Source: an uncultured Naasia sp. (GTDB taxonomy: Bacteria; Actinomycetota; Actinomycetes; Actinomycetales; Microbacteriaceae). From it: a stretch of 64,000 bases of DNA. The notes beneath the pieces are model-generated. The model searched no databases. It saw only the letters and a list, made by a program, of their open reading frames with translations, and had not been told where the DNA came from. The stretch spans positions 21,262 through 85,261 of the forward strand of contig CAJYYA010000021.1 in NCBI GenBank assembly GCA_913778905.1, written 5' to 3'. Shown here piece by piece: positions 1 through 10,855 of the stretch (positions are counted from its first letter, which is position 1; the number at the start of each line of letters is the position of its first letter). Both the position numbers and the translations under genes were made by a program.

Positions 1-66
1 CACCGTTTGAATAGCCACGCACCGCCCATCGGTTATGTGTCTCATCAACCACCAAAGGAACGTGAA

Positions 67-450
67 ATGTCCGCAACGCCTCCGCCGCCTCCCTCGAACG
101 GCTACACGCCGCCCGCAGCCGCAGCCATGTCGCCTGAGGACCAGCGTCTCTGGGCGACCCTCGACCACATCGGCGGTATTTTCTTCGGCTGGATCTCGAC
201 CCTGGTGATCTACCTGGTCATGAAGGACCGCGGCGGCTTCATCCGTCAGCACTCGACGTCCGCGCTGAACTTCCACATCACGATGGCCATCGCCATGATC
301 GTCGGTTACATCCTGACCTTGGTCGTCGTCGGAGTCCTCGTGATCATCGCCGTCTACGTCGTCATCATCATCTTCGCGATCATGGCCGCTATCGCCGCGA
401 ACAAGGGCGAGCAGTACACCTACCCGCTCTCCATCAAGTTCATCAAGTAA
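67..450 (+). CDS. DUF4870 domain membrane protein
   Basis: Small integral membrane protein of 127 residues. The first 20 residues are proline-rich and probably cytosolic. The DUF4870 core begins at about residue 21 with a pattern typical of the family, including DHIGG, a first hydrophobic helix, an FIRQHSTSALNF-type loop and a long second hydrophobic stretch rich in V and I. The ATG at 67 is chosen because AAAGGA lies about 9 bases upstream. An in-frame TTG at position 7 would only add unlikely sequence. No enzymatic role is known for this family. It stands alone before a strong bidirectional hairpin. Confidence 0.85.
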   Translation: MSATPPPPPSNGYTPPAAAAMSPEDQRLWATLDHIGGIFFGWISTLVIYLVMKDRGGFIRQHSTSALNFHITMAIAMIVGYILTLVVVGVLVIIAVYVVIIIFAIMAAIAANKGEQYTYPLSIKFIK

Positions 451-470
451 GCCGCACGGCTCAGCTTTCG

Positions 471-512
471 CGAACGCCCGTCGGACCACCTCGGTGGTCC
501 GACGGGCGTTCG
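471..512. terminator. Bidirectional terminator hairpin
   Basis: A perfect 20-bp inverted repeat (471-490 against 493-512) lies between the convergent ends of the DUF4870 gene and hemW. Its position and strength suggest that it terminates transcription from both sides. The flanking T-tracts are short, so it may work in an intrinsic but U-poor fashion, as is common in high-GC actinobacteria. Confidence 0.75.
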
Positions 513-537
513 TCGTTCGAGAGCTCGGGACGAACGG

Positions 538-1779
538 TCAGGTGATGCGGCGTACGACGTCGTCGGCGAGAAGCCGGCCTCGTCGGGTCAGCACCAGCGT
601 GCCGCGAAGAGCCTTCGCCGGCTCGACCAGACCATCGGCCAGCAGACCGGCCACCGCCGTGCGCCCCTCGGAAGTCAGCGTCGACGTCGACAGGCCGTCG
701 CGGATACGGATCTCGAGCAGGATCCGCTCGATCCTCCGCGTCTCATCGTCGAGCGTCTCGCGGCCTACTGCAGGGGATTCTCCGCGTGCGATCCGCTCCG
801 CGTAGGCGGCGGGATGACGGGCGTTCCACCAGCGCACTCCCCCGACGTGGCTGTGCGACCCGGGTCCGACGCCCCACCAATCCGCACCCGTCCAATAGGA
901 CAGGTTGTGGCGGGAGCGGTGCGCAGGATCGGGCTCGCCGGAGGCGTCGGCACGAGCCCAGTTGCTGACCTCGTACCAGGCGTATCCGGCCTCGCTGAGC
1001 AGGTCGTCGACCAGTTCGTACATGTCGGCCTGCAGGTCGTCGTCGGGCATCGGCAGCGCTCCCGACCGGATCTGGCGGGCCATCTTGGTGCCGTCCTCCA
1101 CGATCAGCGCGTAGGCCGAGACGTGGTCGGGCTCCTGCGCGATCGCGTGTTCGACCGAGCGGCGCCAGTCGTCGAGCGTCTCACCCGGGGTGCCGTAGAT
1201 GAGGTCGAGGCTGACGTTCAGCCCCGCCTCACGCGCCCACGCGACGACGAGCGGCACCCGCGCGGGGTCGTGCGTGCGGTCCAGCGTCGCGAGCACCGAC
1301 GGGACGGCGGATTGCATGCCGAAGGAGACACGCGTGAAGCCGGCCTCCGCGAGGCGCTGGAGATAGGCGAGGTCCACGGAGTCCGGGTTGGCCTCCGTCG
1401 TGATCTCGGCACCGGACTGGATTCCGATCCGCCTCCGCACCGCCTCCAGCATGTGGACGAGGTCGTCGGCGGGGAGAAGCGTCGGCGTCCCGCCGCCGAA
1501 GAAGACGGTCGCCGCCTCGCGTCGGGGAAGGCCCGCATCGGCGAGCACGCGAGCCGCCTGGGCCACCTCGTCGGCGGCCTGCCCGGCGAAGTCGCTGCGC
1601 TTCGCACCTCGCAACTCGTCGGCCGTGTAGGTGTTGAAGTCGCAGTACCCGCACCGCACACGGCAGAACGGCACGTGCAGGTAGACGCCGAGGGCCCGCT
1701 CGTCGGATCCGGGGACGACGCTGGGCGGGAGAGCCCCGTCGAGCGGGGCCGGATCGGCGAGCGGAAGCGCACTGGGCAT
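538..1779 (-). CDS. hemW: Radical SAM heme chaperone HemW
   Basis: HemW family protein of 413 residues (formerly annotated as oxygen-independent coproporphyrinogen III oxidase). Family members bind heme and a [4Fe-4S] cluster and deliver heme to hemoproteins. The radical SAM cluster motif CX3CX2C is visible at Cys39, Cys43 and Cys46, and is followed by the FFGGGTP glycine motif. An HemN C-terminal region ends the protein. The true HemN has an additional N-terminal region that is absent here. The start at 1779 places MPSALP... just after GGAGGG. Longer frames would run into the palindromic repeat upstream. A link to the bd oxidase in this window would be inference only. Confidence 0.9.
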   Translation of the reverse strand: MPSALPLADPAPLDGALPPSVVPGSDERALGVYLHVPFCRVRCGYCDFNTYTADELRGAKRSDFAGQAADEVAQAARVLADAGLPRREAATVFFGGGTPTLLPADDLVHMLEAVRRRIGIQSGAEITTEANPDSVDLAYLQRLAEAGFTRVSFGMQSAVPSVLATLDRTHDPARVPLVVAWAREAGLNVSLDLIYGTPGETLDDWRRSVEHAIAQEPDHVSAYALIVEDGTKMARQIRSGALPMPDDDLQADMYELVDDLLSEAGYAWYEVSNWARADASGEPDPAHRSRHNLSYWTGADWWGVGPGSHSHVGGVRWWNARHPAAYAERIARGESPAVGRETLDDETRRIERILLEIRIRDGLSTSTLTSEGRTAVAGLLADGLVEPAKALRGTLVLTRRGRLLADDVVRRIT

Positions 1780-1790
1780 CCCTCCATTCT

Positions 1791-1870
1791 CCCCCGCCAT
1801 TGCGGAGTGTCGCGCCGACTGCGGGGTCGAAACCCGGCGCAGTCGTCGCGACACTCCGCAGTGGCGGGGG
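1791..1870. repeat. REP-like hairpin, copy A
   Basis: A long imperfect hairpin with 33-bp arms (1791-1823 against 1838-1870, two mismatches) and a 14-base loop lies between the divergent hemW and HAD genes. The arm core GCGGAGTGTCGC recurs in a second hairpin at 27103-27185, again between two divergent genes. It is not placed like a terminator, because both neighbours are transcribed away from it. Confidence 0.7.
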
Positions 1871-1892
1871 ACGGGCATGGGAGGGTGGAGGC

Positions 1893-2570
1893 GTGGAAAG
1901 CTACGCCCTCTGGGACATCGACGGCACGCTGCTCAAGAACGGCGCGAAGGCGGGATCGCTGTACGACATCGCCGTCGCGGAAGTGACCGGGTTCGTCGCC
2001 GGCACCGCGTCACCCGGGGAGCACGGGAAGACCGACGGCCAGATCATCTCCGAGCGTCTCGCCCAGTACGGACTCGATCCCGCCCATCACTCCGCCGTCG
2101 GCGCACGACTCGACGAGCTCTCGACCGAGGCCAATCTCGGACCGAACCGCCGCGAGCTGACCGCCGGGGTGCCGGAGGCTCTCGCCGCGGTGGCTGCCGC
2201 GGGTTGGACCAACGCGCTGCTCACCGGCAACTCGCCCACGCGGGCCCGGGTCAAGCTCGTCGGTGCGGGCCTGAGCGAGGCCGATTTCGACTGGGACATG
2301 TCGTTCTTCGGTCAGACGGCACTCAAGCGCAGCGACATCACGGCTGCGGCGCGGGTGGGTCTTGCCGGGCTGACGTCCGTCATCATCGGGGACACACCCA
2401 GCGACGGCTCGGCGGCGGATGCGGCCGGAATCCCGTTCATCGCGGTCGCGACGGGCGTATTCGACCGCTCCGTCCTGGAGGCGACCAGCGCCCGAGTGGT
2501 GCTGGACGACCTCGTGAGCGGCCTGCCCGGACTGCTCGACGAGCTGAAGCGGATCGGCTCGGAAGGCTGA
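1893..2570 (+). CDS. HAD family hydrolase
   Basis: Haloacid dehalogenase superfamily hydrolase of 225 residues, likely a phosphatase of the phosphoglycolate phosphatase / beta-phosphoglucomutase branch. Motif I is DIDGT at residues 8-12 (nucleophile Asp8, acid Asp10), motif II is LLTGNS, motif III is a lysine in ALKRSD, and motif IV is IIGDTPSD. The insert between motifs I and II fits a helical cap. The GTG at 1893 is chosen for the GGGAGG about 8 bases upstream and because it leaves the usual short lead before motif I. The substrate cannot be read from sequence. It ends 26 bases from the convergent DUF1990 gene. Confidence 0.85.
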   Translation: MESYALWDIDGTLLKNGAKAGSLYDIAVAEVTGFVAGTASPGEHGKTDGQIISERLAQYGLDPAHHSAVGARLDELSTEANLGPNRRELTAGVPEALAAVAAAGWTNALLTGNSPTRARVKLVGAGLSEADFDWDMSFFGQTALKRSDITAAARVGLAGLTSVIIGDTPSDGSAADAAGIPFIAVATGVFDRSVLEATSARVVLDDLVSGLPGLLDELKRIGSEG

Positions 2571-2596
2571 CCTCGGCCCCGATCCGGCCTTGCTGA

Positions 2597-3259
2597 TCAG
2601 CCGCCGATGCGGGTGGGGTGCAGCGCGGTGAGCAGGCTGCGGTTGTCCTGCTTCTGGCGGAGTCGGAGCATGGCCGACGGGATCTTGGCGGACGCGTTCG
2701 CGGCGCGGAAGACCGAGCGGACAGTCAGCCAGACCTCGCCGTCCTCGCGCTGCTCGATGACCTGCAGCTGCTCACCCTCCATGGGGTGGCCGAGTCGTGT
2801 GCCGTAGGCGAAGCCGATGCGGTTGAGCTCCTGGATGACGTAGACGACCTTGACGGGCCCCTCGACCTCGAACGGACCGACCTTGCGGTGCAGCACGGCA
2901 GTCATGCCCGCCGAGATGAAGGGGGTGCCGTCGGCGGCGTAGAGCTCTTCTTCGACGGGGGCGGCGGGTCCGATGGCACGGCCGTCCTCACCGAACTCGA
3001 TGCCCGTGTAGGCGACGCCGTCGGCCTCGGCGACGATGTCGGTGACCTCGATCCCGGCGCCGCGCTGCAGTCCCCAGGTCATGAGGTCGCGGGTCGCGGT
3101 CTCGAAGCGGGCGTCGCCGCTGCCGAGCTTCTGGTCGCCCTGCCACGACTTGTAGCCTGAGGGCGGGTAGGCCAGGATCTCGTCGGTCTGGGTCGCGCCG
3201 ATCGACGCGTAGTTGAGGGTGGAGTCGGCCGAGGGGCCGCCGCGCAGGGGTCCGGTCAC
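2597..3259 (-). CDS. DUF1990 family protein
   Basis: Protein of 220 residues that resembles the DUF1990 family: an N-terminal LNYASIGATQ-type segment, a GY...LGSGDARFE stretch and a central FVxGPVKVVYV-like region. The family adopts a START/SRPBCC-like fold in predictions but has no established biochemical role. No signal peptide or transmembrane helix is visible. The GTG at 3259 is preceded by AGAGGA about 12 bases upstream. It lies 117 bases downstream of lepA on the same strand and may be co-transcribed with it, although a weak hairpin at about 3292-3322 lies between them. Confidence 0.7.
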   Translation of the reverse strand: MTGPLRGGPSADSTLNYASIGATQTDEILAYPPSGYKSWQGDQKLGSGDARFETATRDLMTWGLQRGAGIEVTDIVAEADGVAYTGIEFGEDGRAIGPAAPVEEELYAADGTPFISAGMTAVLHRKVGPFEVEGPVKVVYVIQELNRIGFAYGTRLGHPMEGEQLQVIEQREDGEVWLTVRSVFRAANASAKIPSAMLRLRQKQDNRSLLTALHPTRIGG

Positions 3260-3376
3260 GTCGCGATCACTCGTCCTCTCGGCGGCAAAGGCCGCTCGCT
3301 CTCGGCCACCGCGAGAGAGCGGTGACGCGTCATCAACTCATCCATCTTGCCGCGGATCGACTGGATGTCGAGCGGA

Positions 3377-5227
<1,851 letters not shown>

Positions 5228-5582
5228 ATCCGAGAAGTCTCCCACACGCCGCGCTCCCGCCGAGTAGCGCGGACCTTCCGGCCTTGTACGGGTATTGCGG
5301 CTCAGTTGGTACGCCGCAACGTTCTCTCTTGGCCGGAATACCCGTGCAGGTGGCGGGGGCGGGGGCGCGCTGGTATGCTCTTGCGTTGGTCCGCGTGCTC
5401 GATCACGAGCGCCGGGTCTGCCGATTCCACTCGCGTGGTCATCCTCTCGTTCGCGGACGACCTCGTTTCCTGTGCTGCTGCCACAGGGGTGCGATACCGG
5501 CTGGCGGCGTCTGCCCTCTATCCAGACAGCTTCCACACCAGTCATTCACACACGTACGAATCGAACAGAAGAAAGAGCTCTC
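5228..5582 (+). promoter_or_regulatory. lepA-rpsT intergenic region and rpsT leader
   Basis: A 355-base gene-free stretch between divergent lepA and rpsT. It contains an interrupted inverted repeat (ACGGGTATTGCGG at about 5286 against CCGGAATACCCGT at about 5333), with a smaller nested pair, TTGCGGC/GCCGCAA, that would compete with it. A candidate -10 (TATGCT, 5374-5379) would give an rpsT leader of roughly 200 bases. No convincing -35 is visible. S20 is autoregulated in some bacteria, so the long leader could carry a control element, but this is inference. Confidence 0.4.
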
Positions 5583-5843
5583 GTGGCAAACATCAAGTCG
5601 CAGATCAAGCGCATCCTGACCAACAAGAAGGCCCAGGACCGCAACAAGGCCGTCAAGAGCCAGCTCAAGTCCGCCGTCCGCGCCACCCGTGAGGCCATCG
5701 CCGCCGGCGACAAGGAGAAGGCCACCGCCGCTCTCGCCCTCGCGAACAAGCGTCTCGACAAGGCCGTCTCCAAGGGCGTCATCCACCGCAACCAGGCGGC
5801 CAACCGCAAGTCGGCCATCTCGAAGCAGGTCTCCGCGCTCTGA
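5583..5843 (+). CDS. rpsT: 30S ribosomal protein S20
   Basis: Basic helical ribosomal protein of 86 residues that binds the 5' domain of 16S rRNA. The sequence begins [11 protein letters not shown] and shows the canonical S20 pattern with [13 protein letters not shown] and a C-terminal [12 protein letters not shown] segment. The start codon is GTG at 5583, with a purine-rich AGAAAGAG upstream. It is a single-gene unit that ends at a hairpin terminator. Confidence 0.98.
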   Translation: MANIKSQIKRILTNKKAQDRNKAVKSQLKSAVRATREAIAAGDKEKATAALALANKRLDKAVSKGVIHRNQAANRKSAISKQVSAL

Positions 5844-5860
5844 CGCAGAGCATCCGACGA

Positions 5861-5888
5861 AAGGCTCCGCTCCGGCGGGGCCTTTTCT
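5861..5888 (+). terminator. rpsT terminator
   Basis: A 10-bp stem (5861-5870 against 5875-5884) with one G-T pair and a 4-base loop is followed by TTCTC. It lies 17 bases after the rpsT stop and fits an intrinsic terminator. Confidence 0.7.
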
Positions 5889-6028
5889 CGTTAACGCCCA
5901 TTGGCGCGACCCGGGCGACTGGCCGTGGAACAACGATGCTCGGCAGAGATCCGATCGCGGCTGAGCACACCCGCTCCGAGACTGATCGAGAGGCGCCGAC
6001 AGGACGCGCCGGTCGTCAGGAGGTCACC

Positions 6029-6487
6029 ATGTCCGAAACCCTCGCCACCCCGCCGCCGACACGCGACGCGGGAGCCGTTGAGCATTTTCGTCGCCGCCTG
6101 GCGTTCGAGACCGACCCCGCGGATCTCCACGCCGATCTGGAAGCCGGCACGGGAGTCGTCGTGGTCGATACCCGCAGCGACGCCGCGTGGGCCCAAGGTC
6201 GGATTCCGCAGGCGCTCCACATGCCCACGGTCCGGATCCGCGAGGAAGCTGCGAACCTCATCGCCCCCGGCACATCTGTCGTCGTCTATTGCTGGAGTCC
6301 CGGCTGCAACGGCGGCAGCAAGGCCGCCCTGGCGTTCGCCGAACTGGGCTATCCGGTCCGCGAGATGATCGGCGGGTTCGAGTACTGGGCCCGCGAGGGC
6401 TACCCGGTCGCGACCGACTCCGGCGTGAGCCGTCGCGCGGCGGACCCGCTGACCGCGCCGACCGCGGGGCCCAGCTGCGGCTGCTGA
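6029..6487 (+). CDS. Rhodanese-like domain protein
   Basis: Single-domain rhodanese homologue of 152 residues. The N-terminal 45 residues form a helical lead, followed by VVVVDTRSDAAWAQGRIPQALH, the typical CH2-A motif. The active-site loop contains VYCWSPGCNGGS with a catalytic-type Cys. The CH2-B-like GGFEYW motif closes the domain. Family members transfer sulfur or act as Cys-based sensors. The C-terminus carries an extra Cys pair, SCGC, which is unusual and could accept persulfide or bind metal (inference). The start at 6029 follows a perfect AGGAGG at 6018-6023. Confidence 0.85.
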   Translation: MSETLATPPPTRDAGAVEHFRRRLAFETDPADLHADLEAGTGVVVVDTRSDAAWAQGRIPQALHMPTVRIREEAANLIAPGTSVVVYCWSPGCNGGSKAALAFAELGYPVREMIGGFEYWAREGYPVATDSGVSRRAADPLTAPTAGPSCGC

Positions 6488-6495
6488 CGCCCGTC

Positions 6496-6523
6496 GTCCC
6501 GGTGGTCCCCGGACCGCCGGGAC
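6496..6523. terminator. Terminator between rhodanese gene and holA
   Basis: A 13-bp inverted repeat (6496-6508 against 6511-6523, one mismatch) lies between the convergent ends of the rhodanese gene and holA. It is likely shared by both transcripts. Confidence 0.6.
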
Positions 6524-6539
6524 ACTCGGCTCGAGCCGC

Positions 6540-7586
6540 TCACACGGTGATGGTGCCTCGGGAAGCGACGATCCGCACCATCCGCTCGAGAGCGTAGAGG
6601 GGGTCGCGGGCTGCACCCTTGATGCGCTCGTCGGTGTCGGCGAGCACCTCGAAACACCGACCGAGCCCCTCCTCGGTCCACCCTTCGAGGTCGCGGCGGG
6701 CGCGGTCGACCTGCCACGGAGCGGCGCCGATCGACGACGCGATCTGGCCCGACGGACCGCGAACGCCGGACACCTTCGCCATGGTGCGCAGTTTCGCGGC
6801 GAAGGCGGCGACGGTGGGCACGGGGTCGGCTCCGCTCGCGAGGGCGTGGCGCAGCAGAGCGAGGGCCTCTCCGTGTCGACCGGCGATGGCGGCGTCGGCG
6901 ACCTTGAAGGCGTTGGTCTCGATGCGGCCGCCGTAGTACTTGTCGACGACAGCCTCGGTGATCTCCTCGCTCGCATCGGAGATCAGCTGGCTGCATGCGG
7001 CGGCGAGCTCCGCCACGTCGTCCTGGAAAGCCGCCAGCACGGCGCGCAGCGCGCCGGGTGTGATTCGACGGCCTGCACTGCGGAACTCGGCGACGGCGAA
7101 GTCGTGCTTCTCGGAGTCCTTCTTCAACTCGAGGCAGGCGACCTCGATGGCGCCGCCGGTGCCCGCGCGGATCGCGTCGAGCAGCTTCTTCCCCCGTACT
7201 CCCCCGGCGTGCCGGAGGACGACGTAGGCGTCGGCCGCCGGCGTGGCCACGTAATCGAGCGCGTCGGCGAGGAAGCGGTCGGAGCACTTCTCCACGTTCG
7301 TCACCCGAACCATCCGGGGCTCGCCGAACAGCGACGGAGACGCGAGGCTGACGAGCTCGCCCGGTGCGTAGTCGGCGGCGTCGAGATCGTTCACCTCGAG
7401 GCTCGGATCCTCAGTGGTGAGCATGTCGCGGAGGAGCCGCGTCGCCCGATCGGCGAGGAACCCCTCGGTGCCCGAGACCAGCACGACCGGTGCAGGGCGG
7501 ATGTCCGACCAGCTCAGCGCGTTGGACGCTCCACCGGAGCGTGACCCCGCCCCGCGAGCGGCGGGACGGGAGGTGCGAGTGGCCAT
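6540..7586 (-). CDS. holA: DNA polymerase III subunit delta
   Basis: Clamp-loader delta subunit of 348 residues, normal for HolA. It opens the beta sliding clamp as part of the clamp loader. Residues 31-60 contain VVLVSGTEGFLADRA, the AAA+-like domain start. The conserved LASPSLFGEPRMVRV block and the YGGRIETNAFKVADA helix of domain III follow. The N-terminal 25 residues are an Arg/Ala/Gly-rich tail. It lies 28 bases downstream of comEC on the same strand, an arrangement (comEA-comEC-holA) widely conserved in actinobacteria. Confidence 0.95.
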   Translation of the reverse strand: MATRTSRPAARGAGSRSGGASNALSWSDIRPAPVVLVSGTEGFLADRATRLLRDMLTTEDPSLEVNDLDAADYAPGELVSLASPSLFGEPRMVRVTNVEKCSDRFLADALDYVATPAADAYVVLRHAGGVRGKKLLDAIRAGTGGAIEVACLELKKDSEKHDFAVAEFRSAGRRITPGALRAVLAAFQDDVAELAAACSQLISDASEEITEAVVDKYYGGRIETNAFKVADAAIAGRHGEALALLRHALASGADPVPTVAAFAAKLRTMAKVSGVRGPSGQIASSIGAAPWQVDRARRDLEGWTEEGLGRCFEVLADTDERIKGAARDPLYALERMVRIVASRGTITV

Positions 7587-7614
7587 TCCCCCACCCTAGC
7601 CAGCGGTGCCGACA

Positions 7615-9981
7615 TCACGGATCCCGGTCGGTCCACACCGTCATCGGTCTGCCGTCTCGACCCGCGGTGACCACGATCGTGCCGACGAGATCGGTGCGCT
7701 CGATCTGGTCGCCCAACGAGCCGAGCATGTTCAGCAACGATGACGCCGGGTGGCCGTAGGTGTTGCCGGCCCCGACGGACACGAGCGCGAGTGCAGCTCC
7801 GAGCGAGCCGTAGAGGCGGGCGGACTGGTCGGCTGAACCGTGATGGGCCACCCCGACGACGTCGACGGGCTGCACGTCCGCCTCACGGAGCAGCCGCTCC
7901 TGCGCCTCCTCGCCCATGTCGCCCAGCAGCAGGGCGGACGTGCCCGGGGCCCGGACGTCGAGCACCACGCTCGCGTCGTTGCCGGGCTCCACCCCGGCGA
8001 CCGGCCAGAGAACGCTCCAGCGGACCCGCCCCAGAACTCCGCGGTCGCCCTGAGCGGCAGGGAAGACCTGCGCTCCACCGGCGGCGAGGTCAGCGACGAG
8101 CTCGTCCGCGTCCGCACCGTCGCTCGGACCGACCATGAGCCGGTCGACCCGTCCGATGAGATGCGGAGCTGCTCCGATGTGGTCCCGGTCGAAGTGGGTG
8201 AGGACGAGGAGGGCGATCCGGTCCACCCTCATCAGGTCGAGACAGGCCTCCAGGAGTGCCGGGTCGTCGCCCGTGTCGACCAGCGCATACAGCCCGTCAC
8301 CACCGCGGATCAGTGTCGCCGCACCCTGTCCGACATCGCAGGCGGCCACGTCCCAGTCCCGGGGAACGCTCGCGTCGCGTCCGATGTGCGCGCCGAACAG
8401 ACTCGCAACGGTCACGACGACGAGAGCGGCACCGATCACGAGCAGACCGAGACGCCTTCGCAGGACACCCATACCGATCAGCAGGAGCGCAGCGCCGGCG
8501 AGCGCCGCACCGGCGAGTCCGGGTATCCACGGCAGCGTCACCGGGACGGACGCGAAGAATCGGGCGACTGCCGCGATCCATGCCGACGGCGCCCATCCGA
8601 CGGTGCCGAGCAAAGCACCGAGCCACGGCACGATTCCGAGCAGCAGGCAGGCCAGCAGGCCCAGGACGGTCGCGAACGGGGCCGCGGGCCCGGCGAGCAG
8701 GTTGGCGGGCACCGAGAGCAGCGGGATATCGGGGCGGAGAAGGATGAGGATCGGCTGGCAGGCGACCTGCGCGGCCGTGGGAATGGCGACGGCGAGGGCC
8801 ACCGCGCGGGGCATGACCCTCTCCAGGCCGCGCGTGATCGGGCCGGCCAGCAGGAGGAGCCCGGCGGTGGCGGCTGCGGACAGCGCGAAGCCCGCGTTCC
8901 GGGCCAGCCAGGGGTCGACGACGAGCAGACTGACGACGGCGAGCCCCAGGGCGGACAGCCCGCCGCGCCGACGCCCCGTGGCGACCGCGACGAGCACGGC
9001 GAGCGCCATGACGGCTGCCCGGAGGACGCTGGGCTGCGGAGTCACCAGCACGACGAAAGCCGCGAGCCCCACGATCCCACCCGCGATCCGCACCCGGAGC
9101 CCGGCACCGAGTAACGCGAGCAGTCCGACGGCGCCCGCCACGACCAGCGCGCAGTTCGCACCCGAGACGGCGGTCAGGTGACTCAGCGACGACTCCACCA
9201 TCGCAGCCCGCAGCGACTCACTCACGGCGGAGGTATCGCCGATGGCCAGGCCGGGCAGCAGGGCTCCCCCATCGCCCGGTAGCCGCGCCGACCAACCCGA
9301 GAATCCCGCCCTGAGGTCGTCCGCGGCGGCGATGATCCCCGCCGGTTCCGACCTCACCCGCTCGTCGGTCACCGAGGTCAGGAGCCAGGCGACGTCGTCG
9401 GTCGTCTCCGCGCGGATGAGCGTGGCCTCGAGCGAGAGGACGGAGCCGATCCGATGGTCGGGGACGGCCCCCTCGCCCTTCGGGCTGTCGCGGCCCGGCT
9501 GGTCGAACACGAGGACGGGCGCCCGCACCGCGATGCTCCGGTCCGGGTCCGACAGCCGGGCGACGGCGACCAGCACCCCAGCGGTGCGGGAGGCGGTGGG
9601 CATCCCGAAGCGCTCCGTCATGACGGGTGGCGCGGTCACCTCGACGGTCGCGATGACTCGGTCCCGGTCGTCCAGGCCGTCGGGCCACCGAATCGCATGC
9701 TGCAGTTGCGCGGACAGCACGAGCACTCCGGTGAGAGCGAGCAGGACTGCGCTCGCCACCATCACGGAAGTCCCCCGCCCGCCCCGTGTCGCGGCAGCTG
9801 CACAGGTGAGGGCGAGGAGCAGCAGCAAGCCGGCCGTCCAGGGCGCCGGTTCGACGGCGGTGAAGACTAGCGCCAGGATCCACGCGATCGTCGGAAGCGC
9901 GGAAACGAGGGCCGAGCTGGCGGCGGTCGCCGGGCGCCCCCGCCTCCGGAAGATCCTGCGGCCCGCCTCAAGAGGTCTCAC
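7615..9981 (-). CDS. comEC: ComEC/Rec2 family DNA uptake channel
   Basis: Polytopic membrane protein of 788 residues. The first two N-terminal helices are followed by an extracytoplasmic region with an OB-like DUF4131 segment. The Competence domain follows with the LSHLTAVSGANCALV motif and many transmembrane helices. A C-terminal metallo-beta-lactamase domain carries LTHFDRDHIGA, with the HXXXDH metal ligands. ComEC forms the channel for single-stranded DNA import in transformation. The gene is intact, but competence of this organism is not proved by it. The GTG start overlaps the comEA stop as GTGA, which suggests coupled translation. Confidence 0.92.
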   Translation of the reverse strand: MRPLEAGRRIFRRRGRPATAASSALVSALPTIAWILALVFTAVEPAPWTAGLLLLLALTCAAAATRGGRGTSVMVASAVLLALTGVLVLSAQLQHAIRWPDGLDDRDRVIATVEVTAPPVMTERFGMPTASRTAGVLVAVARLSDPDRSIAVRAPVLVFDQPGRDSPKGEGAVPDHRIGSVLSLEATLIRAETTDDVAWLLTSVTDERVRSEPAGIIAAADDLRAGFSGWSARLPGDGGALLPGLAIGDTSAVSESLRAAMVESSLSHLTAVSGANCALVVAGAVGLLALLGAGLRVRIAGGIVGLAAFVVLVTPQPSVLRAAVMALAVLVAVATGRRRGGLSALGLAVVSLLVVDPWLARNAGFALSAAATAGLLLLAGPITRGLERVMPRAVALAVAIPTAAQVACQPILILLRPDIPLLSVPANLLAGPAAPFATVLGLLACLLLGIVPWLGALLGTVGWAPSAWIAAVARFFASVPVTLPWIPGLAGAALAGAALLLIGMGVLRRRLGLLVIGAALVVVTVASLFGAHIGRDASVPRDWDVAACDVGQGAATLIRGGDGLYALVDTGDDPALLEACLDLMRVDRIALLVLTHFDRDHIGAAPHLIGRVDRLMVGPSDGADADELVADLAAGGAQVFPAAQGDRGVLGRVRWSVLWPVAGVEPGNDASVVLDVRAPGTSALLLGDMGEEAQERLLREADVQPVDVVGVAHHGSADQSARLYGSLGAALALVSVGAGNTYGHPASSLLNMLGSLGDQIERTDLVGTIVVTAGRDGRPMTVWTDRDP

Positions 9982-10634
9982 GGCACCACCAGATCCCGGA
10001 GGTTCTCGACCGTCTTGGCGCCGATGCCGTCGATCTGGAGGAGGTCGTCCACCGACGAGAAGCGGCCCCCGGCCTCCCGCCAGTCGACGATCCGCTGCGC
10101 GATGGCCGGTCCGATCCTCGGGAGCGAATCGAGCTGTTCGACGGATGCGGACGACAGGCTGATGACGCCCCCGGCGCCGGTCGCGGATCCGGAGCCCTGG
10201 CCCGCAGTCGGGACGGGCACCTCGCCGATCTTGGGCACGATGAGCTGCTCACCGTCGATCACACGTCGGGCCAGGTTGACGGCCCCGGCTTCGGCCGCCT
10301 CGGTGAGCCCACCGGCCGCCGCGATCGCATCGAGCACTCGAGCGTCGCTCGCCAGCTCGTAGACGCCCGGCGAGCGCACCTCGCCGAGCACGTGGACCAG
10401 GGCCGGTGCCGAGTCGACCGCTCCACCGCCGGACTGCACCGTCACATCCGACGCTCCGCCCGTGCTCGAGGGCACCGCGACCGGGCGCGGGGCGGACCCC
10501 GCGGCCGTCACCGCCGACATGGCCACGGCGACCGCCAGAGCGAGCACCACGAGCACCACCGCCGCGCCCACGCCGAGTCGAGCGCGCAGGTTCCCGGCGA
10601 GCCGTCCCAACGGTGCCAGATCCCGTTCACTCAT
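9978..10634 (-). CDS. comEA: ComEA-type DNA-binding protein
   Basis: Membrane-anchored DNA receptor of 218 residues. One transmembrane helix occupies about residues 20-45, followed by a Pro/Ser/Gly linker. An SLBB domain (VHVLGEVRSPGVYEL) is next, then another flexible linker. A C-terminal helix-hairpin-helix pair with LPRIGPAIAQRI and IDGIGAKTVENL ends the protein. ComEA binds double-stranded DNA outside the membrane and passes it to ComEC. The ATG at 10634 gives the usual short cytosolic lead. A GTG at 10694 would add 20 residues, and neither has a strong ribosome-binding site. Confidence 0.9.
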   Translation of the reverse strand: MSERDLAPLGRLAGNLRARLGVGAAVVLVVLALAVAVAMSAVTAAGSAPRPVAVPSSTGGASDVTVQSGGGAVDSAPALVHVLGEVRSPGVYELASDARVLDAIAAAGGLTEAAEAGAVNLARRVIDGEQLIVPKIGEVPVPTAGQGSGSATGAGGVISLSSASVEQLDSLPRIGPAIAQRIVDWREAGGRFSSVDDLLQIDGIGAKTVENLRDLVVP

Positions 10635-10855
10635 GGGATCCGACGGTAGGCATCCCGGAGCTTCGACATCCGGGGGCGTCGCGAAGACGTGCACGGTCCG
10701 GCGGCGAATCGAGTTGGGGAGGAGCCGGGAAGAGCGTGAGCGGCCTCGGGACCTGAACGGGGAGTCGCCTCGGAGAACCTACCGTCGAGCCCCTAGCCTG
10801 GGGTTGCGACGTCGGTGTCGCACCCCAACCGGGACGATCGAGTCGAAGGAGGCCC

